64,000 nt of DNA from Fusobacterium mortiferum. Lineage in GTDB: Bacteria; Fusobacteriota; Fusobacteriia; Fusobacteriales; Fusobacteriaceae. The position numbers and the translations under genes are program-made. The notes beneath the pieces are model-generated. The model was not told where the DNA came from and made no database searches. It saw only the letters and a program-made list of their open reading frames with translations. Of this stretch, positions 1 through 9,191 are shown piece by piece. Numbering within the stretch: position 1 is the first letter of the stretch; each line of letters starts with the position of its first letter. The stretch is from assembly GCF_016900045.1 (NCBI RefSeq), contig NZ_JACSNP010000003.1, positions 1 through 64,000 of the forward strand. The letters are read 5' to 3'.

Positions 1-14
1 TTTGGCAACAAAAA

Positions 15-56
15 AAGACCTTCTTCAAATTTTTTGAAGAAAGTCTTAGTTTTTTA
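15..56 (+). terminator. intrinsic terminator of an upstream gene
   Basis: A stem AAGAC(c)TTCTTCAAA pairs with TTTGAAGAA(a)GTCTT with one internal mismatch and is followed by a run of T on the plus strand. It probably ends a plus-strand transcript that starts before the window. Confidence 0.75.
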
Positions 57-126
57 ATTATAGACCTGAGTAGTTACTCTCTCTTATATGTAATATCGTA
101 TTTTTATTTTTAGGAGGATTTTTATA

Positions 127-633
127 ATGAAAAAATTTATTATTCTTTCACTTTTAGTAGCTTCTTTTGCTGCTTGTAGCAACTCATCAAGCACTACTAA
201 ACCAACTGTTTCAACAACTACTGTAGTGAATACTTTAAACTCTACAACAAATATTTTACAAGGAATAGCTGCTTATAAAAATGGAGATATGACTGGAGCT
301 TATAATGCACTAAAAAATCTATCACCAGCTTCTACTAACTTAGAAACTTATTCAACATATTTAAATGTTCTTCAAAACTTAAATAAAAATCAAGAGCTAT
401 TAACAGCTTTAAAATCAGGAAATGAGTATTTTGGTAACTCTAAAGAGTATGCTTTAAATTATGCAAATATACTTGCTTCAAAGTTTAATGATAAAACTGC
501 TGCTATCAATGTTTTAGAAAACTATATGAAAACAAACGGAAACAATAGTGAAGTTGTAAAATCTTTAGCTGACCTTTATGCAAGTGCTGGAAATGTAGCT
601 AAAGCTGCTTCTTTATTAAAATCATCAAACTAA
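127..633 (+). CDS. TPR-like small lipoprotein
   Basis: Predicted 168-residue exported protein. A hydrophobic N-terminal segment ends in SFAAC, so Cys17 is a plausible lipidated residue, followed by a Ser/Thr/Asn-rich linker typical of a surface lipoprotein. Residues about 45-165 are alpha-helical with repeated Ala/Tyr/Leu spacing (for example AAYKNGDMTGAYNAL), resembling tetratricopeptide repeats that mediate protein contacts. A strong Shine-Dalgarno (AGGAGG) lies 8 bases before the ATG. It stands alone, between an upstream terminator and a convergent terminator. No enzymatic motif is visible; the exact partner is unknown. Confidence 0.75.
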   Translation: MKKFIILSLLVASFAACSNSSSTTKPTVSTTTVVNTLNSTTNILQGIAAYKNGDMTGAYNALKNLSPASTNLETYSTYLNVLQNLNKNQELLTALKSGNEYFGNSKEYALNYANILASKFNDKTAAINVLENYMKTNGNNSEVVKSLADLYASAGNVAKAASLLKSSN

Positions 634-638
634 TAGAT

Positions 639-681
639 AAAAGAGGAACTCCTTATATTGTAAGGTTTTCCTCTTTTTTAC
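639..681. terminator. bidirectional terminator between convergent genes
   Basis: AAAGAGGAA and CCTTA pair with TAAGG and TTTTCCTCTTT around a short loop. The element lies between the stop of the lipoprotein and the stop of the converging ABC ATPase gene. Confidence 0.75.
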
Positions 682-687
682 TAAATT

Positions 688-1605
688 TTATTCCAACTCT
701 AATATTACTCTATCACCAACTTTATATTTCAAAGCTTCTTCTCCAGAGATGATTACATATATATTTTTCTTTAATCTTTCTACTACAAAAAGAGTAGTTG
801 CTCCCATGAATTCTCTACTTAAAATGATCGCTTCCCCGCTTTTATCTTTTTTCATTTTTATCTCTTCTGGTCTTTTATTTCCTGTTTCTAAAAAATTTAT
901 CTTCCCTATAAATTCAGCTACATAGCTATTTTTAGGAGAATAGTATATTTCTTCAGGTTTTCCTATTTGAGCTATCTCTCCATTTGACATCACAACTATT
1001 CTATCAGATATACTCAAAGCTTCCTCTTGATCATGAGTTACAAATATCATACTTATTCCTAATCTCTTTTGTAGCTCCTTTATCTCCTCTCTCATAGCTA
1101 TTTTTAATTTTGCATCGAGATTGCTAAAAGGCTCATCTAAAAGTAAAATTTTAGGTTGTAATACCAAAGCTCTAGCTAAAGCAACTCTCTGTTGTTGTCC
1201 TCCACTTAATTCTCCTACAGAATTTTTTTCATATCCTTCAAGTCCTACTATTTTCAGATACTCCTTAGCTAATTTTATTTGTTCTTCTTTATTATATCCT
1301 TTATATTTTAAGCCATACTTTACATTCTCTATTATATTCATGTGAGGAAAAAGTGCATAATTTTGAAATACTGTAACAATATCTCTCTTCTCTGGAGGAT
1401 GCTCAGTTATATCTTTATTTTCTAGATAAATACTACCACTATCACTTTTTATAAATCCTCCTATTATATTTAAAAGAGTTGTTTTTCCACAACCACTTGG
1501 CCCTAAAAAAGATACCAATTCTCCTTTTTTCAATTGAAAAGAGATATTTTTTATTCCTCTTTCCTTTTCAAATATTTTACTAATATTCTCAACTTTTAAA
1601 TACAT
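688..1605 (-). CDS. ABC transporter ATP-binding protein, AfuC/FbpC/PotA type
   Basis: Cytoplasmic ATPase of a binding-protein-dependent importer. Visible in order: Walker A GPSGCGKTT (residues 35-43), Q-loop Gln81, signature LSGGQ (133-137), Walker B ILLLDEP (153-159) and H-loop His191, then a C-terminal region of about 85 residues that looks like a shortened TOBE regulatory domain. At 305 residues it is a little shorter than typical FbpC (about 350). It is the last gene of the minus-strand cluster; its start codon overlaps the permease stop. Together with the two genes upstream it makes a complete importer. Substrate is not evident: relatives carry ferric iron, polyamines, phosphonates or sugar phosphates. 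Confidence 0.9.
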   Translation of the reverse strand: MYLKVENISKIFEKERGIKNISFQLKKGELVSFLGPSGCGKTTLLNIIGGFIKSDSGSIYLENKDITEHPPEKRDIVTVFQNYALFPHMNIIENVKYGLKYKGYNKEEQIKLAKEYLKIVGLEGYEKNSVGELSGGQQQRVALARALVLQPKILLLDEPFSNLDAKLKIAMREEIKELQKRLGISMIFVTHDQEEALSISDRIVVMSNGEIAQIGKPEEIYYSPKNSYVAEFIGKINFLETGNKRPEEIKMKKDKSGEAIILSREFMGATTLFVVERLKKNIYVIISGEEALKYKVGDRVILELE

Positions 1606-3248
1606 TATTCTTTCTCTCCATTATTTAAAAATTTTACTACCAATATATTTAAAGAAAAAGTAATTAAAGTTATTGCCAAAGCTGTAATAGAAGCAAGTCC
1701 ATACTCTCCTTGTGATACATAATTAAATAATACAACTGTAGCTACATTTGCTCCTGGAGATATTAAAAATATAATTGCTCCTATAGTTGTCATTGTTGCT
1801 ATAAAACAATTGATAAATGCTATTAAAAAAGCTGACTTCAAATTTGGTAAAACTATATCCAACAGAAGATTGAGATTAGTAGCTCCCAAATCTCTTCCAG
1901 CCTTTAACAAATTCAAATCAAATCTTGCCAAAATAGAATCTCCAGCTTTTATACCTATACTAATCTGTCTAAATATACAGTTTAGTACTACTATGGTAGC
2001 TGTTCCTGTCAAAGTTAAAACTCCATCATTAAAAGCTAATATATATCCTAATCCAAAAAATGTTCCTGGTATTATATATGGCAAGCTTGAGAAAAATTCA
2101 ATAACTTTTATTAATATACTATCTCTCTCTTTATTAAAATATGATATCAACACCCCTATTATTGCAGAAAAAAATCCAGCAATTAGAGCATAGATAAGAG
2201 TTCTTGCAAAGACATCTAATGTAGAAAGTTTAAATCTTTCAAGATATTCCAGTGTAAAAGCTATCCCCTTTGTTGTATAGTTATAGAAACCAGAAAAGAA
2301 AATAGCTCCATACTGTAATAGCATAATTCCAAAGAAACTCCAAGCCACAACTCCTAAAACTAATTTTAAATATATAGGAAAAGAAAACTCCATTCTCCTT
2401 AAAACGTTTCCTTTGTTTTGATTATACTCATTTTTTTTCTTAGATAAAAATAATCTGTATAACATATAGGATAGAAGAGCTGGAAAAATAAGAAGTAAAG
2501 TCATAGCTGAACCCTTTGGCATATTCCCCTCTCCTATCACTGTAAGATATGCTTCGGTAGCTAATGTACTATATCTTCCACCTATGATTATAGCACTTCC
2601 AAAGTCAGCTAAATTTTTTGTAAATAGAATAAAAAATGTCCCCAAAAATGCTGGAGCTGAAATAGGAAGTAATACTCTTTTTATACTCTCCAACATATTT
2701 GCTCCCAATGACCTTGATACAGCTATGAAGTTATAATCTAGACCTTTAAATAGTTCATATAACATAAAAGTAGCAAAAGAAAGTTCTCCTATCAATTGTA
2801 ATAGTATTATTCCCCTTAATCCATAGGGATTTGTGTGTAATCCTAAAAGTCTATAAGTTATAAGCCCTCTTCTTCCAAAAAGAGTTATATAGGAGATACC
2901 AAAAATAAATGGTGGAGATATCATTGTCAACATTAAAATATAGTGAAAAAACTTTCTTACTCTCTCTTTGGAAAATATCATATAAAAAGCTATCATTCCA
3001 CCAAATATAGTAGAAAGCAGTGCCGAAATTATAGAGGTTATCAAAGTATTTTTTAACAAAGGATAGTTATCTCTAAAAATCCCTTCATAATATTTCAATG
3101 TCAATCCACTTTCATCATAGAAACTTACCTCTAGTATCTTATAAATGGGGTAGAAAGAAAAAATTACTACCCCAACTACTAAACAAAATAAAATCCCATA
3201 GTAAATAAGATTATTTTGCTTTATTTCCAAATCTCTTATTCCATTCAT
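1605..3248 (-). CDS. ABC transporter permease, duplicated AfuB/FbpB type
   Basis: Inner-membrane channel of the importer. At 547 residues it holds two BPD_transp_1-like halves, each with about six hydrophobic segments; the EAA-type cytoplasmic loops are recognisable around SRSLGANMLESIKRVLLP in the first half and GRDLGATNLNLLLDIVLP in the second. Fusion of both permease halves in one chain is characteristic of the FbpB/AfuB/PhnU-like families. The gene starts 38 bases inside the end of the solute-binding-protein gene and its stop overlaps the ATPase start, so the three genes are almost certainly co-translated. Confidence 0.9.
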   Translation of the reverse strand: MNGIRDLEIKQNNLIYYGILFCLVVGVVIFSFYPIYKILEVSFYDESGLTLKYYEGIFRDNYPLLKNTLITSIISALLSTIFGGMIAFYMIFSKERVRKFFHYILMLTMISPPFIFGISYITLFGRRGLITYRLLGLHTNPYGLRGIILLQLIGELSFATFMLYELFKGLDYNFIAVSRSLGANMLESIKRVLLPISAPAFLGTFFILFTKNLADFGSAIIIGGRYSTLATEAYLTVIGEGNMPKGSAMTLLLIFPALLSYMLYRLFLSKKKNEYNQNKGNVLRRMEFSFPIYLKLVLGVVAWSFFGIMLLQYGAIFFSGFYNYTTKGIAFTLEYLERFKLSTLDVFARTLIYALIAGFFSAIIGVLISYFNKERDSILIKVIEFFSSLPYIIPGTFFGLGYILAFNDGVLTLTGTATIVVLNCIFRQISIGIKAGDSILARFDLNLLKAGRDLGATNLNLLLDIVLPNLKSAFLIAFINCFIATMTTIGAIIFLISPGANVATVVLFNYVSQGEYGLASITALAITLITFSLNILVVKFLNNGEKE

Positions 3249-4197
3249 TTAAAATCTTTTCCCTGTCATTTCCTAATAGATCTATATCTATATTAATAAG
3301 TTTATCTCTATCTATTTTTTTTACTATATCCGGAGTCGCTACACCATTTCTTACCATCGCTCTTGGATCTTCATCTCTTATAACTATTTGTCCTTTTTCA
3401 GATAAAGCCCAGTCAATAAATTTTTTAGCCGAATCTAAATTTTCAGCATTTTTAAATATTGCCATTCCCGCTGGAACCCAAGGAATCATATCTTCTGGAT
3501 AATAAGTAGTTACTGGATATTTTTCTTCTAATAAAATAAATTCTCCTGACATTGGAATTACTGCTACAGCAAACTCTCCAGTAACAACTTTCATAGGTGG
3601 TTCTCCACCTCTTTTAGCTAAAAAAGGAACATTTTCATTTAATTTTTCAAAATATGTCCAAGCTTTCTCTTCTCCCATTTCTTGTATAAGATTACTTACC
3701 ATAGCATAATTAGTTCCAGAAATAGCCGGATTAGCCATAATAACTTCATCTCTATATTCCTCTTTTACTAAATCTGTCCAAGTTTTTGGTGCTTCTAATC
3801 CTTTATCTTCTAAAATTTCATTATTTACCATAAATCCTACTAAAACAAGAGAAACTCCTGACCAATAACCATCTTTATCTCTATATTTTAGTGGTATCTC
3901 TTTCGTTTCTGGAGATATATATTTTTCTAATAGTCCTTTATTTTTTGCACTAATAAAGCTATCTAATCCTCCACCAAACCAGACATCTGCTGACGGTTTC
4001 CCTTTTTCTGCTTGTAATTTAGATAATACCTCTCCTGATGACATATCTATAAAATCTACTTTTATTCCTGTATCTTTAGAAAATTGTTGAAATATTTTTT
4101 CTTTTCCTCCGTATGCTGCTACTACTTTTAACCTTTCTTCTGCAAATGAAGTCAAAGTTATTGCCCCCAGAAGTATTGTTAATAACAATTTTTTCAT
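3211..4197 (-). CDS. periplasmic solute-binding protein, AfuA/FbpA-like
   Basis: A 328-residue exported binding protein with a cleavable signal peptide (residues 1-19, ending SFA) and no lipobox. The segment ADVWFGGGLDSFISAKNKGL is typical of extracellular solute-binding family 1/6 proteins of the Fbp/Afu/PhnS group. I cannot confirm the full set of Fe-ligating tyrosines of true ferric-binding proteins. AfuA of Actinobacillus, in the same broad family, binds sugar phosphates rather than iron, and here the neighbour is a PHP-type phosphoesterase, so a phosphorylated solute is a reasonable alternative to iron. Shine-Dalgarno GGAGGAGA precedes the ATG. Confidence 0.85.
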   Translation of the reverse strand: MKKLLLTILLGAITLTSFAEERLKVVAAYGGKEKIFQQFSKDTGIKVDFIDMSSGEVLSKLQAEKGKPSADVWFGGGLDSFISAKNKGLLEKYISPETKEIPLKYRDKDGYWSGVSLVLVGFMVNNEILEDKGLEAPKTWTDLVKEEYRDEVIMANPAISGTNYAMVSNLIQEMGEEKAWTYFEKLNENVPFLAKRGGEPPMKVVTGEFAVAVIPMSGEFILLEEKYPVTTYYPEDMIPWVPAGMAIFKNAENLDSAKKFIDWALSEKGQIVIRDEDPRAMVRNGVATPDIVKKIDRDKLINIDIDLLGNDREKILNEWNKRFGNKAK

Positions 4198-4216
4198 TTC
4201 TCTCCTCCTAAAATTA

Positions 4217-4840
4217 TTAATATTCGATTATCTCATATTTTCCATCTTTAAAAATTAATGGCTTACACTTATTAGTTTTTAAAGCTTCTATTAACTCTTT
4301 TACATTTTTTACTGAATATGGTAATAAAGTAGCAAATACTCCAACTTTATTTTGTATATGAGCATCACTTGAGCCTATTACTTGTACTCCTATTTTCTTT
4401 CCAATTTGAGCTGCCATATCATTGTGTATATCTTGTGTACTTCCATTATATCCCTCTATTGCTGTAAGCCCTTTAACAATATTTAATTTTTCCTTCAGTC
4501 CTCTATTATTAGTTCTAAATGGATGTGCTGCTGTACAAACTCCCCCACAGTTATTCACATAGTCTATAAATTCTTGAGCTGTTAATTGCTCTTCAGGTAA
4601 TTTATCTACTCCGAAGGCAACTATATCACCATCTTTTGTTAAATATTCAACACCCGGAAAAATTGGAAATTGATACTTTTTAACTAATTCTTCTACTTCT
4701 TTTTTTACTTCGATATTTTCATGATTTGTTAAAGCTATTCCATCGAGTCCTTTCTTCTTTGCTTCTTCAATTATTTCAGCTATTGATACACGACTATCAT
4801 TTGAATACTTGCTATCATGCAAATGTAAATCTACTTTCAC
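4217..4840 (-). CDS. PHP-domain metal-dependent phosphoesterase
   Basis: A 207-residue cytoplasmic protein of the PHP (polymerase and histidinol phosphatase) superfamily. Metal-ligand motifs visible: DLHLH (His6, His8) at the N-terminus, TNHENIEV near residue 40, TAAHPFR around residue 100 and GSSDAHIQ around residue 155. Such proteins hydrolyse phosphomonoesters or nucleotides with two or three bound divalent metals. The gene sits 19 bases from the binding-protein gene downstream and 18 from the family-5 binding protein upstream, inside the transport cluster. Its position suggests it processes the imported compound; the substrate cannot be read from sequence. Confidence 0.85.
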   Translation of the reverse strand: MKVDLHLHDSKYSNDSRVSIAEIIEEAKKKGLDGIALTNHENIEVKKEVEELVKKYQFPIFPGVEYLTKDGDIVAFGVDKLPEEQLTAQEFIDYVNNCGGVCTAAHPFRTNNRGLKEKLNIVKGLTAIEGYNGSTQDIHNDMAAQIGKKIGVQVIGSSDAHIQNKVGVFATLLPYSVKNVKELIEALKTNKCKPLIFKDGKYEIIEY

Positions 4841-4858
4841 TTTTTCTCCTTTCTATTT

Positions 4859-6376
4859 TTACTCTTCTATATAAACAGTTGCAAAATTATAAAGAGTAAC
4901 TGGATGTATTCCTAACCCTTTAATATATTTTTGAGCTCCTACAGTTAAATTTCTGTTATATAGCATAACATCTGGAGCATCATTTACAATTAAAATTTGA
5001 GCTTCTTCATATAATTTTTTTCTTGTTTCAGGATCAATTTCTGTTTTAGCTTTATCTAGTAACTCATCTACCTTCTCATTTTCATAGAAATCTCTATTTC
5101 CGGCTCCACCTTTAGCTGAAGAGTGATACATAGCATACAATCCATAGTCAGCATCCCCTGTTACAACTCCCCATGAACCTAAGAATAAATTATGAACTCC
5201 TCTTTCAGTCATATCCCAGTAAGCACTTACTTCTACTATTTCAATTTTTAAATCTATTCCAATCTCTTTTAAATACGCTTGAACAATCTCAGCAGTTTGA
5301 GTATTTGCTTCTCCAGAGAACACTAAAATACTTGTTGTAAATCCATTCTCATATCCAGCCTCTTTCATTAATTCTTTAGCTTTCTCTACATTGTACTCAT
5401 AATTTTTTGTTTTATCTGTAAATCCAAAAACCCCTGGAGCTATTGGAGAAGTAGCAATTTTTCCATTTCCATTTAAAATAACATCTATTATAGCTTGTTT
5501 ATCAATAGCATAGTTTATTGCTTTTCTGACTCTTATATCATTTAATGGAGCCTTTGTCATATTCATCCCTATGTATGAATAAGAGATTGATGGCTTAGTT
5601 AAAAGTTGTAATTTTGGATTATTTTTTATATTTTCCTCGTCAACCGAACTTATAGGAGTAGCTATATCTATCTCTCCTGTTTCTAAACCTATAGCTCTAT
5701 TTGAAGCTTCTACAACATTTTTAAATATTATATATTTTAATCCTCTTTCATTTTTATCATAGAAATCCTCATTTTTTTCTAAAACTAACTTATCTCCATA
5801 TATCCATTCTTTAAATTTGTAACTTCCAGTTCCAATTGGTTTCTCTTTTAAAGCTTCTGGATTTTCAGTTAAAAGTTTTTTGCTAACCATTCCTAAAGCC
5901 GGATGTGATAGATGAGCTAATAATGGTCCAAATGGTGTTTTTGTTACGATATTAACTGTGTAATCATCTACTATATCAATTCTTTCAATTGGTGGTAATA
6001 CAAAGGCTATTCTTGGAGAATTCATCATTCTTTCAAATGAAAATTTTACATCTTCAGCTGTAAAATCATCTCCGTTATGAAATTTTATACCTTTTCTTAA
6101 TTTGAATTGCATAGTTTTATCATCTAACTGCTGCCATGATTCTGCAAGCCCTGGATGAATTTGCATATTCTCATCAGCCTCAACTAATCTTGAATAAATA
6201 AGTCTATTTGCTCTTAATGAAAAGCTATCATTTCCTTGATGAATATCTAATGATTTTGACTCTCCGTCTTGGGCAATTATCAATTCCTCTTTTACTTTTT
6301 TAGCCCCATTTTTTTCTCCACATCCAGTGAACAATAATATCATACTTGCCAACACTACTAATATTTTTTTTAACAT
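4859..6376 (-). CDS. ABC transporter substrate-binding lipoprotein, family 5 (peptide/nickel/opine type)
   Basis: A 505-residue lipoprotein: signal segment ending LLFTGC with the lipid Cys at residue 19. The body matches the DppA/OppA/NikA family (SBP_bac_5), with LAESWQQLDDKTMQFKLRKG and FHNGDDFTAEDVKFSFERM near residues 80-120 as the usual family signature. These proteins bind peptides, opines, nickel chelates or other small solutes in the periplasm. No matching DppB/C/D/F permease or ATPase genes are adjacent; the neighbours are an ECF transporter upstream and a PHP enzyme plus an unrelated importer downstream, so it must share a permease encoded elsewhere or work in an unusual combination. 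Confidence 0.9.
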   Translation of the reverse strand: MLKKILVVLASMILLFTGCGEKNGAKKVKEELIIAQDGESKSLDIHQGNDSFSLRANRLIYSRLVEADENMQIHPGLAESWQQLDDKTMQFKLRKGIKFHNGDDFTAEDVKFSFERMMNSPRIAFVLPPIERIDIVDDYTVNIVTKTPFGPLLAHLSHPALGMVSKKLLTENPEALKEKPIGTGSYKFKEWIYGDKLVLEKNEDFYDKNERGLKYIIFKNVVEASNRAIGLETGEIDIATPISSVDEENIKNNPKLQLLTKPSISYSYIGMNMTKAPLNDIRVRKAINYAIDKQAIIDVILNGNGKIATSPIAPGVFGFTDKTKNYEYNVEKAKELMKEAGYENGFTTSILVFSGEANTQTAEIVQAYLKEIGIDLKIEIVEVSAYWDMTERGVHNLFLGSWGVVTGDADYGLYAMYHSSAKGGAGNRDFYENEKVDELLDKAKTEIDPETRKKLYEEAQILIVNDAPDVMLYNRNLTVGAQKYIKGLGIHPVTLYNFATVYIEE

Positions 6377-6400
6377 TTTCCCCCCTATTTTTTATAAATC

Positions 6401-7102
6401 CTAAACTAATAAACATCTCATAATTAACACCAATATAATAAATCCTGTATAGATATAATCTCTTTTCGAAAGACTATACTCTTTTAATCTTGTTCTTGCC
6501 ATTCCATTTCCGTATCCTCTTACTTCCATAGCTCTAGCTATATGAAAAGCTTTTTGAAGCCCTGAAATAACTACTGGAAAAAAAAGATTTATTATACTTT
6601 TTATTTTTTCAATTATATTCATCAACTCAAAATCTAAACCTCTTGCTTTTTGAGCTTTATATATTCTTTCACCTTCTTCTTGAAGTAACGGAATAAATTT
6701 TAGCCCAAGAGCCGTTATTACTGCAATTGAATCTACTTGAACTTTAAAAAATTTTAAAGGAGATAAAAAGCTTTCTATAACAAATCCTATATCATCTATA
6801 TCTATAGAAGATACTAAAGTTACAGCTATAAATATTATCCCTAAAAATCTAAAAACTCCTACAACTATATATTCTAACTCTCTTCCTATTAAAAAATAAT
6901 TTACAAATACAATTGATAAAAATAATGTTATTGAATATTTTAAAACTTTTCTTAAATTTTCTAACTTAATTGAGAAAATTAATATATGACCTAGTAAAAA
7001 TGGAAGTATAAATAAAACTCCTAAATATGTTTTTGTTATAGCTAATAAAATTATATACATAATTGTTGTAAAAAACAGTGTTCTAGGATCATATTTATTC
7101 AC
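6401..7102 (-). CDS. ecfT: ECF transporter transmembrane component EcfT
   Basis: A 233-residue polytopic membrane protein of the CbiQ/EcfT family that couples the S component to the two ATPases. The two coupling-helix motifs are visible: AQKARGLDFE (about residue 150) and ARAMEVRGYG (about residue 190). Four to five hydrophobic segments precede and follow them. The start overlaps the EcfA2 gene by 8 bases. In ECF importers this protein does not itself recognise the substrate; specificity comes from the S component encoded four genes upstream in this same cluster. Confidence 0.92.
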   Translation of the reverse strand: MNKYDPRTLFFTTIMYIILLAITKTYLGVLFILPFLLGHILIFSIKLENLRKVLKYSITLFLSIVFVNYFLIGRELEYIVVGVFRFLGIIFIAVTLVSSIDIDDIGFVIESFLSPLKFFKVQVDSIAVITALGLKFIPLLQEEGERIYKAQKARGLDFELMNIIEKIKSIINLFFPVVISGLQKAFHIARAMEVRGYGNGMARTRLKEYSLSKRDYIYTGFIILVLIMRCLLV

Positions 7103-7880
7103 CTAACATCACCTCGCATAGTTGCTCGATAGAATATATTTTTGATAAATCAATACCTTTTTGTGATAATTTTCTAAAAATATCTATACTTTCACTTTTT
7201 TCTTCCAATAAAATATCTTTTGGATTTCCATTCTTTACAATCCTTCCATTTTCAAGTTTTATCACTCTTTTTCCATATTTTAATACATCTTCTAATGTAT
7301 GTGAACTTTGAATTATCATTATACCTGAACTATTTAACTTCTCTAAAACATTATAAAAAACTCTTTTATTTTCTATATCTAGCCCAGCAGTAGGTTCATC
7401 TAATATTAATATCTTTGGTTCGTTTATTAATATTGAAGCTAAAGCTGTAAATCTTTTCTGACCACCACTTATTTCGAAAGGTGAGTTTTTTAAAATTTCT
7501 TTTGGAAAATTTAAAAGTTCTATTATCTCTTCTAATCTCTTTTCTATTTCAATACCTGAAACTTTTTTTCTTCTTAATGTATAAGTTATTTCTTCCTTTA
7601 CACTATTACAAAAAAATTGTTTCTCTGTATATTGAAACATCACTCCGATTTTATCTCTAAATTCTTTTAAACTTTCTTTATTTCCTAACTCTTTTCCGTT
7701 AAAATAATATTTTCCTTGAAATATTTTTGTTAAATAAGCTATAGTTTGAAGAAGAGTAGATTTTCCGCTTCCTGTCTCTCCAATGAAGAAAATCCAATCA
7801 TTACTTGAAAAAGATATATCTATATCTTTTAGATACTCACTGCTATATCCAGAAATTATTTTTTCAAGCTTAATTTCCAT
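7095..7880 (-). CDS. ecfA2: ECF transporter ATPase EcfA2
   Basis: A 261-residue ATPase. Walker A GETGSGKST (residues 34-42), Q-loop in FQYTEKQFF, signature ISGGQKR and Walker B ILILDEPTAGLD are all present, and the His switch lies in QSSHTLEDV. It pairs with EcfA1 as the energising heterodimer. The start lies 25 bases inside the EcfA1 gene, indicating tight translational coupling. The second-copy EcfA2 call rests on gene order (after EcfA1, before EcfT) and the canonical DEPTAGLD. Confidence 0.92.
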   Translation of the reverse strand: MEIKLEKIISGYSSEYLKDIDISFSSNDWIFFIGETGSGKSTLLQTIAYLTKIFQGKYYFNGKELGNKESLKEFRDKIGVMFQYTEKQFFCNSVKEEITYTLRRKKVSGIEIEKRLEEIIELLNFPKEILKNSPFEISGGQKRFTALASILINEPKILILDEPTAGLDIENKRVFYNVLEKLNSSGIMIIQSSHTLEDVLKYGKRVIKLENGRIVKNGNPKDILLEEKSESIDIFRKLSQKGIDLSKIYSIEQLCEVMLGE

Positions 7881-8674
7881 AAATACTCAGCCACCTCCTC
7901 ATTATTAAAAAGATCAGCCGTTATATCTACTCCCTTTTTTCTAAATATCTCTCTGGCTATATAAAAATTTGGTGGAAGTTCTAATGTTTCTCCTAAATTT
8001 CCTTCAATAATTTCCTTTAAAAAACTATCTCTTTCTCCTTGCCAAATACCCTTCTCTTTCAAATAAATCACTTCATCTACATATTTTAATTCATTTAAAT
8101 GATGACTTATTAAAATTATTGTTGTTCCACTATTTTTTAAGCTTTCTAACAATAGCATTATCCTATCCCTATTTCTTTCATCTAGCATAGCTGTACCTTC
8201 ATCTAAAATTAAAACCTTTGGCTTCAATACTAAAGCTGAGCCTATACATAATCTTTGCTTCTCTCCTCCCGAGAGCTGAGATATTCTAAATTTTCTTTTT
8301 TCAAGAAGGTTTATAGCTTTTAAAACTTCATCTATTCTTTTTCTCATCTCTTCAGAAGAATAACCATAATTCTCCATTGCAAAAGCTAATTCCTCATCTA
8401 TTCTTTCAGAAACTATTTGTTCATCAGGATTTTGAAAAACCATTCCTATCTCTTTTCTTACCTCATAGAGATTATCTAGTAAACTTTTCCCATCTAGCAG
8501 TATCTCACCTTTTTGAATCTTCTCTATACCAAGTAGAAGTTTTACTAATGTAGATTTACCTGTACCATTTTTTCCTATTAGAATATAAAATTTTCCCTTT
8601 TCTAACTTTAAAGAAAAATTCTTAAATACTTCTCTCTCATAATATGAAAAATCAATATTTTTAATCTCTATCAA
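7856..8674 (-). CDS. ecfA1: ECF transporter ATPase EcfA1
   Basis: ATPase of 272 residues from the preferred TTG start at 8674, which has GGAGGG six bases upstream; an ATG-led reading from 8701 would add nine residues lacking a good ribosome site. Walker A GKNGTGKST (34-42), Q-loop in FQNPDEQI, signature LSGGEKQR and Walker B VLILDEGTAMLD are visible. DEGT replaces the usual DEPT after the catalytic Glu, a common EcfA1 variation. The start overlaps the desulfidase-like gene by 14 bases, and the product forms a heterodimer with EcfA2. Confidence 0.9.
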   Translation of the reverse strand: MIEIKNIDFSYYEREVFKNFSLKLEKGKFYILIGKNGTGKSTLVKLLLGIEKIQKGEILLDGKSLLDNLYEVRKEIGMVFQNPDEQIVSERIDEELAFAMENYGYSSEEMRKRIDEVLKAINLLEKRKFRISQLSGGEKQRLCIGSALVLKPKVLILDEGTAMLDERNRDRIMLLLESLKNSGTTIILISHHLNELKYVDEVIYLKEKGIWQGERDSFLKEIIEGNLGETLELPPNFYIAREIFRKKGVDITADLFNNEEVAEYLWKLSLKK

Positions 8675-9191
8675 TATTTTCCCTCCAGTTATCAAAATCA
8701 AAGAAATTTATATTTATTCCTCTATCTTTTACTAATTCTTGGAAAATTTCCATTAATATTCCCTTTTCTTCTACCATCTTGACCTTAGCTGTTGCATCTT
8801 CTATATTTTTATATGTACTTACTTCTCCTTGCCAACCTCCTACACAAGTTAGTGTAACTCCACATGTAGGACTCCCTTTTATTCCACAAACTCCTAAAAC
8901 TTTATAATCATTTGCTAAATAATCTTCTAATTCTTCTACTATAGGAATTAATAATTTTTTACATAAATTTCTATAACCAGTGTAATCTAATTGTGTTTTT
9001 AAATGTCCCCATCTTTTTAAACCTAACTGTTTAAACTCTGGACATGGAAGTTGAATTAAACCTATATTATTTTCCAAACAATAATTTATTAATTTTTGAA
9101 AATCCAACATTTTTCTTCCATAAGGTAAAACAACAGAGTTTTGATTCAAGATACAATGAGAAAGAACTAAAATTTTTCTTCCTCTATTCAT
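8661..9191 (-). CDS. TudS-related putative desulfidase (DUF523-like, CD3072 type)
   Basis: A 176-residue protein resembling the DUF523/TudS group, of which thiouracil desulfidase TudS uses a [4Fe-4S] cluster to strip sulfur from thiolated nucleobases. Cys13 (SHCILNQ), Cys50 (LPCPE) and Cys110 (SPTCGV) sit where cluster ligands are expected; Cys38, Cys77, Cys102 and Cys116 are additional. I recognise the pairing with the next-upstream S component as like the Clostridioides CD3072-CD3073 pair. ATGAATAG couples its start to the S-component stop. The desulfidase role is inferred from family; the real substrate is unknown and may be what the ECF transporter brings in. Confidence 0.75.
   Translation of the reverse strand: MNRGRKILVLSHCILNQNSVVLPYGRKMLDFQKLINYCLENNIGLIQLPCPEFKQLGLKRWGHLKTQLDYTGYRNLCKKLLIPIVEELEDYLANDYKVLGVCGIKGSPTCGVTLTCVGGWQGEVSTYKNIEDATAKVKMVEEKGILMEIFQELVKDRGININFFDFDNWRENIDRD

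Noticed and set aside
1810-2193. 127-codon plus-strand open frame inside the permease gene
   Set aside because: Antisense to conserved membrane helices of the permease; no ribosome site and no independent evidence.
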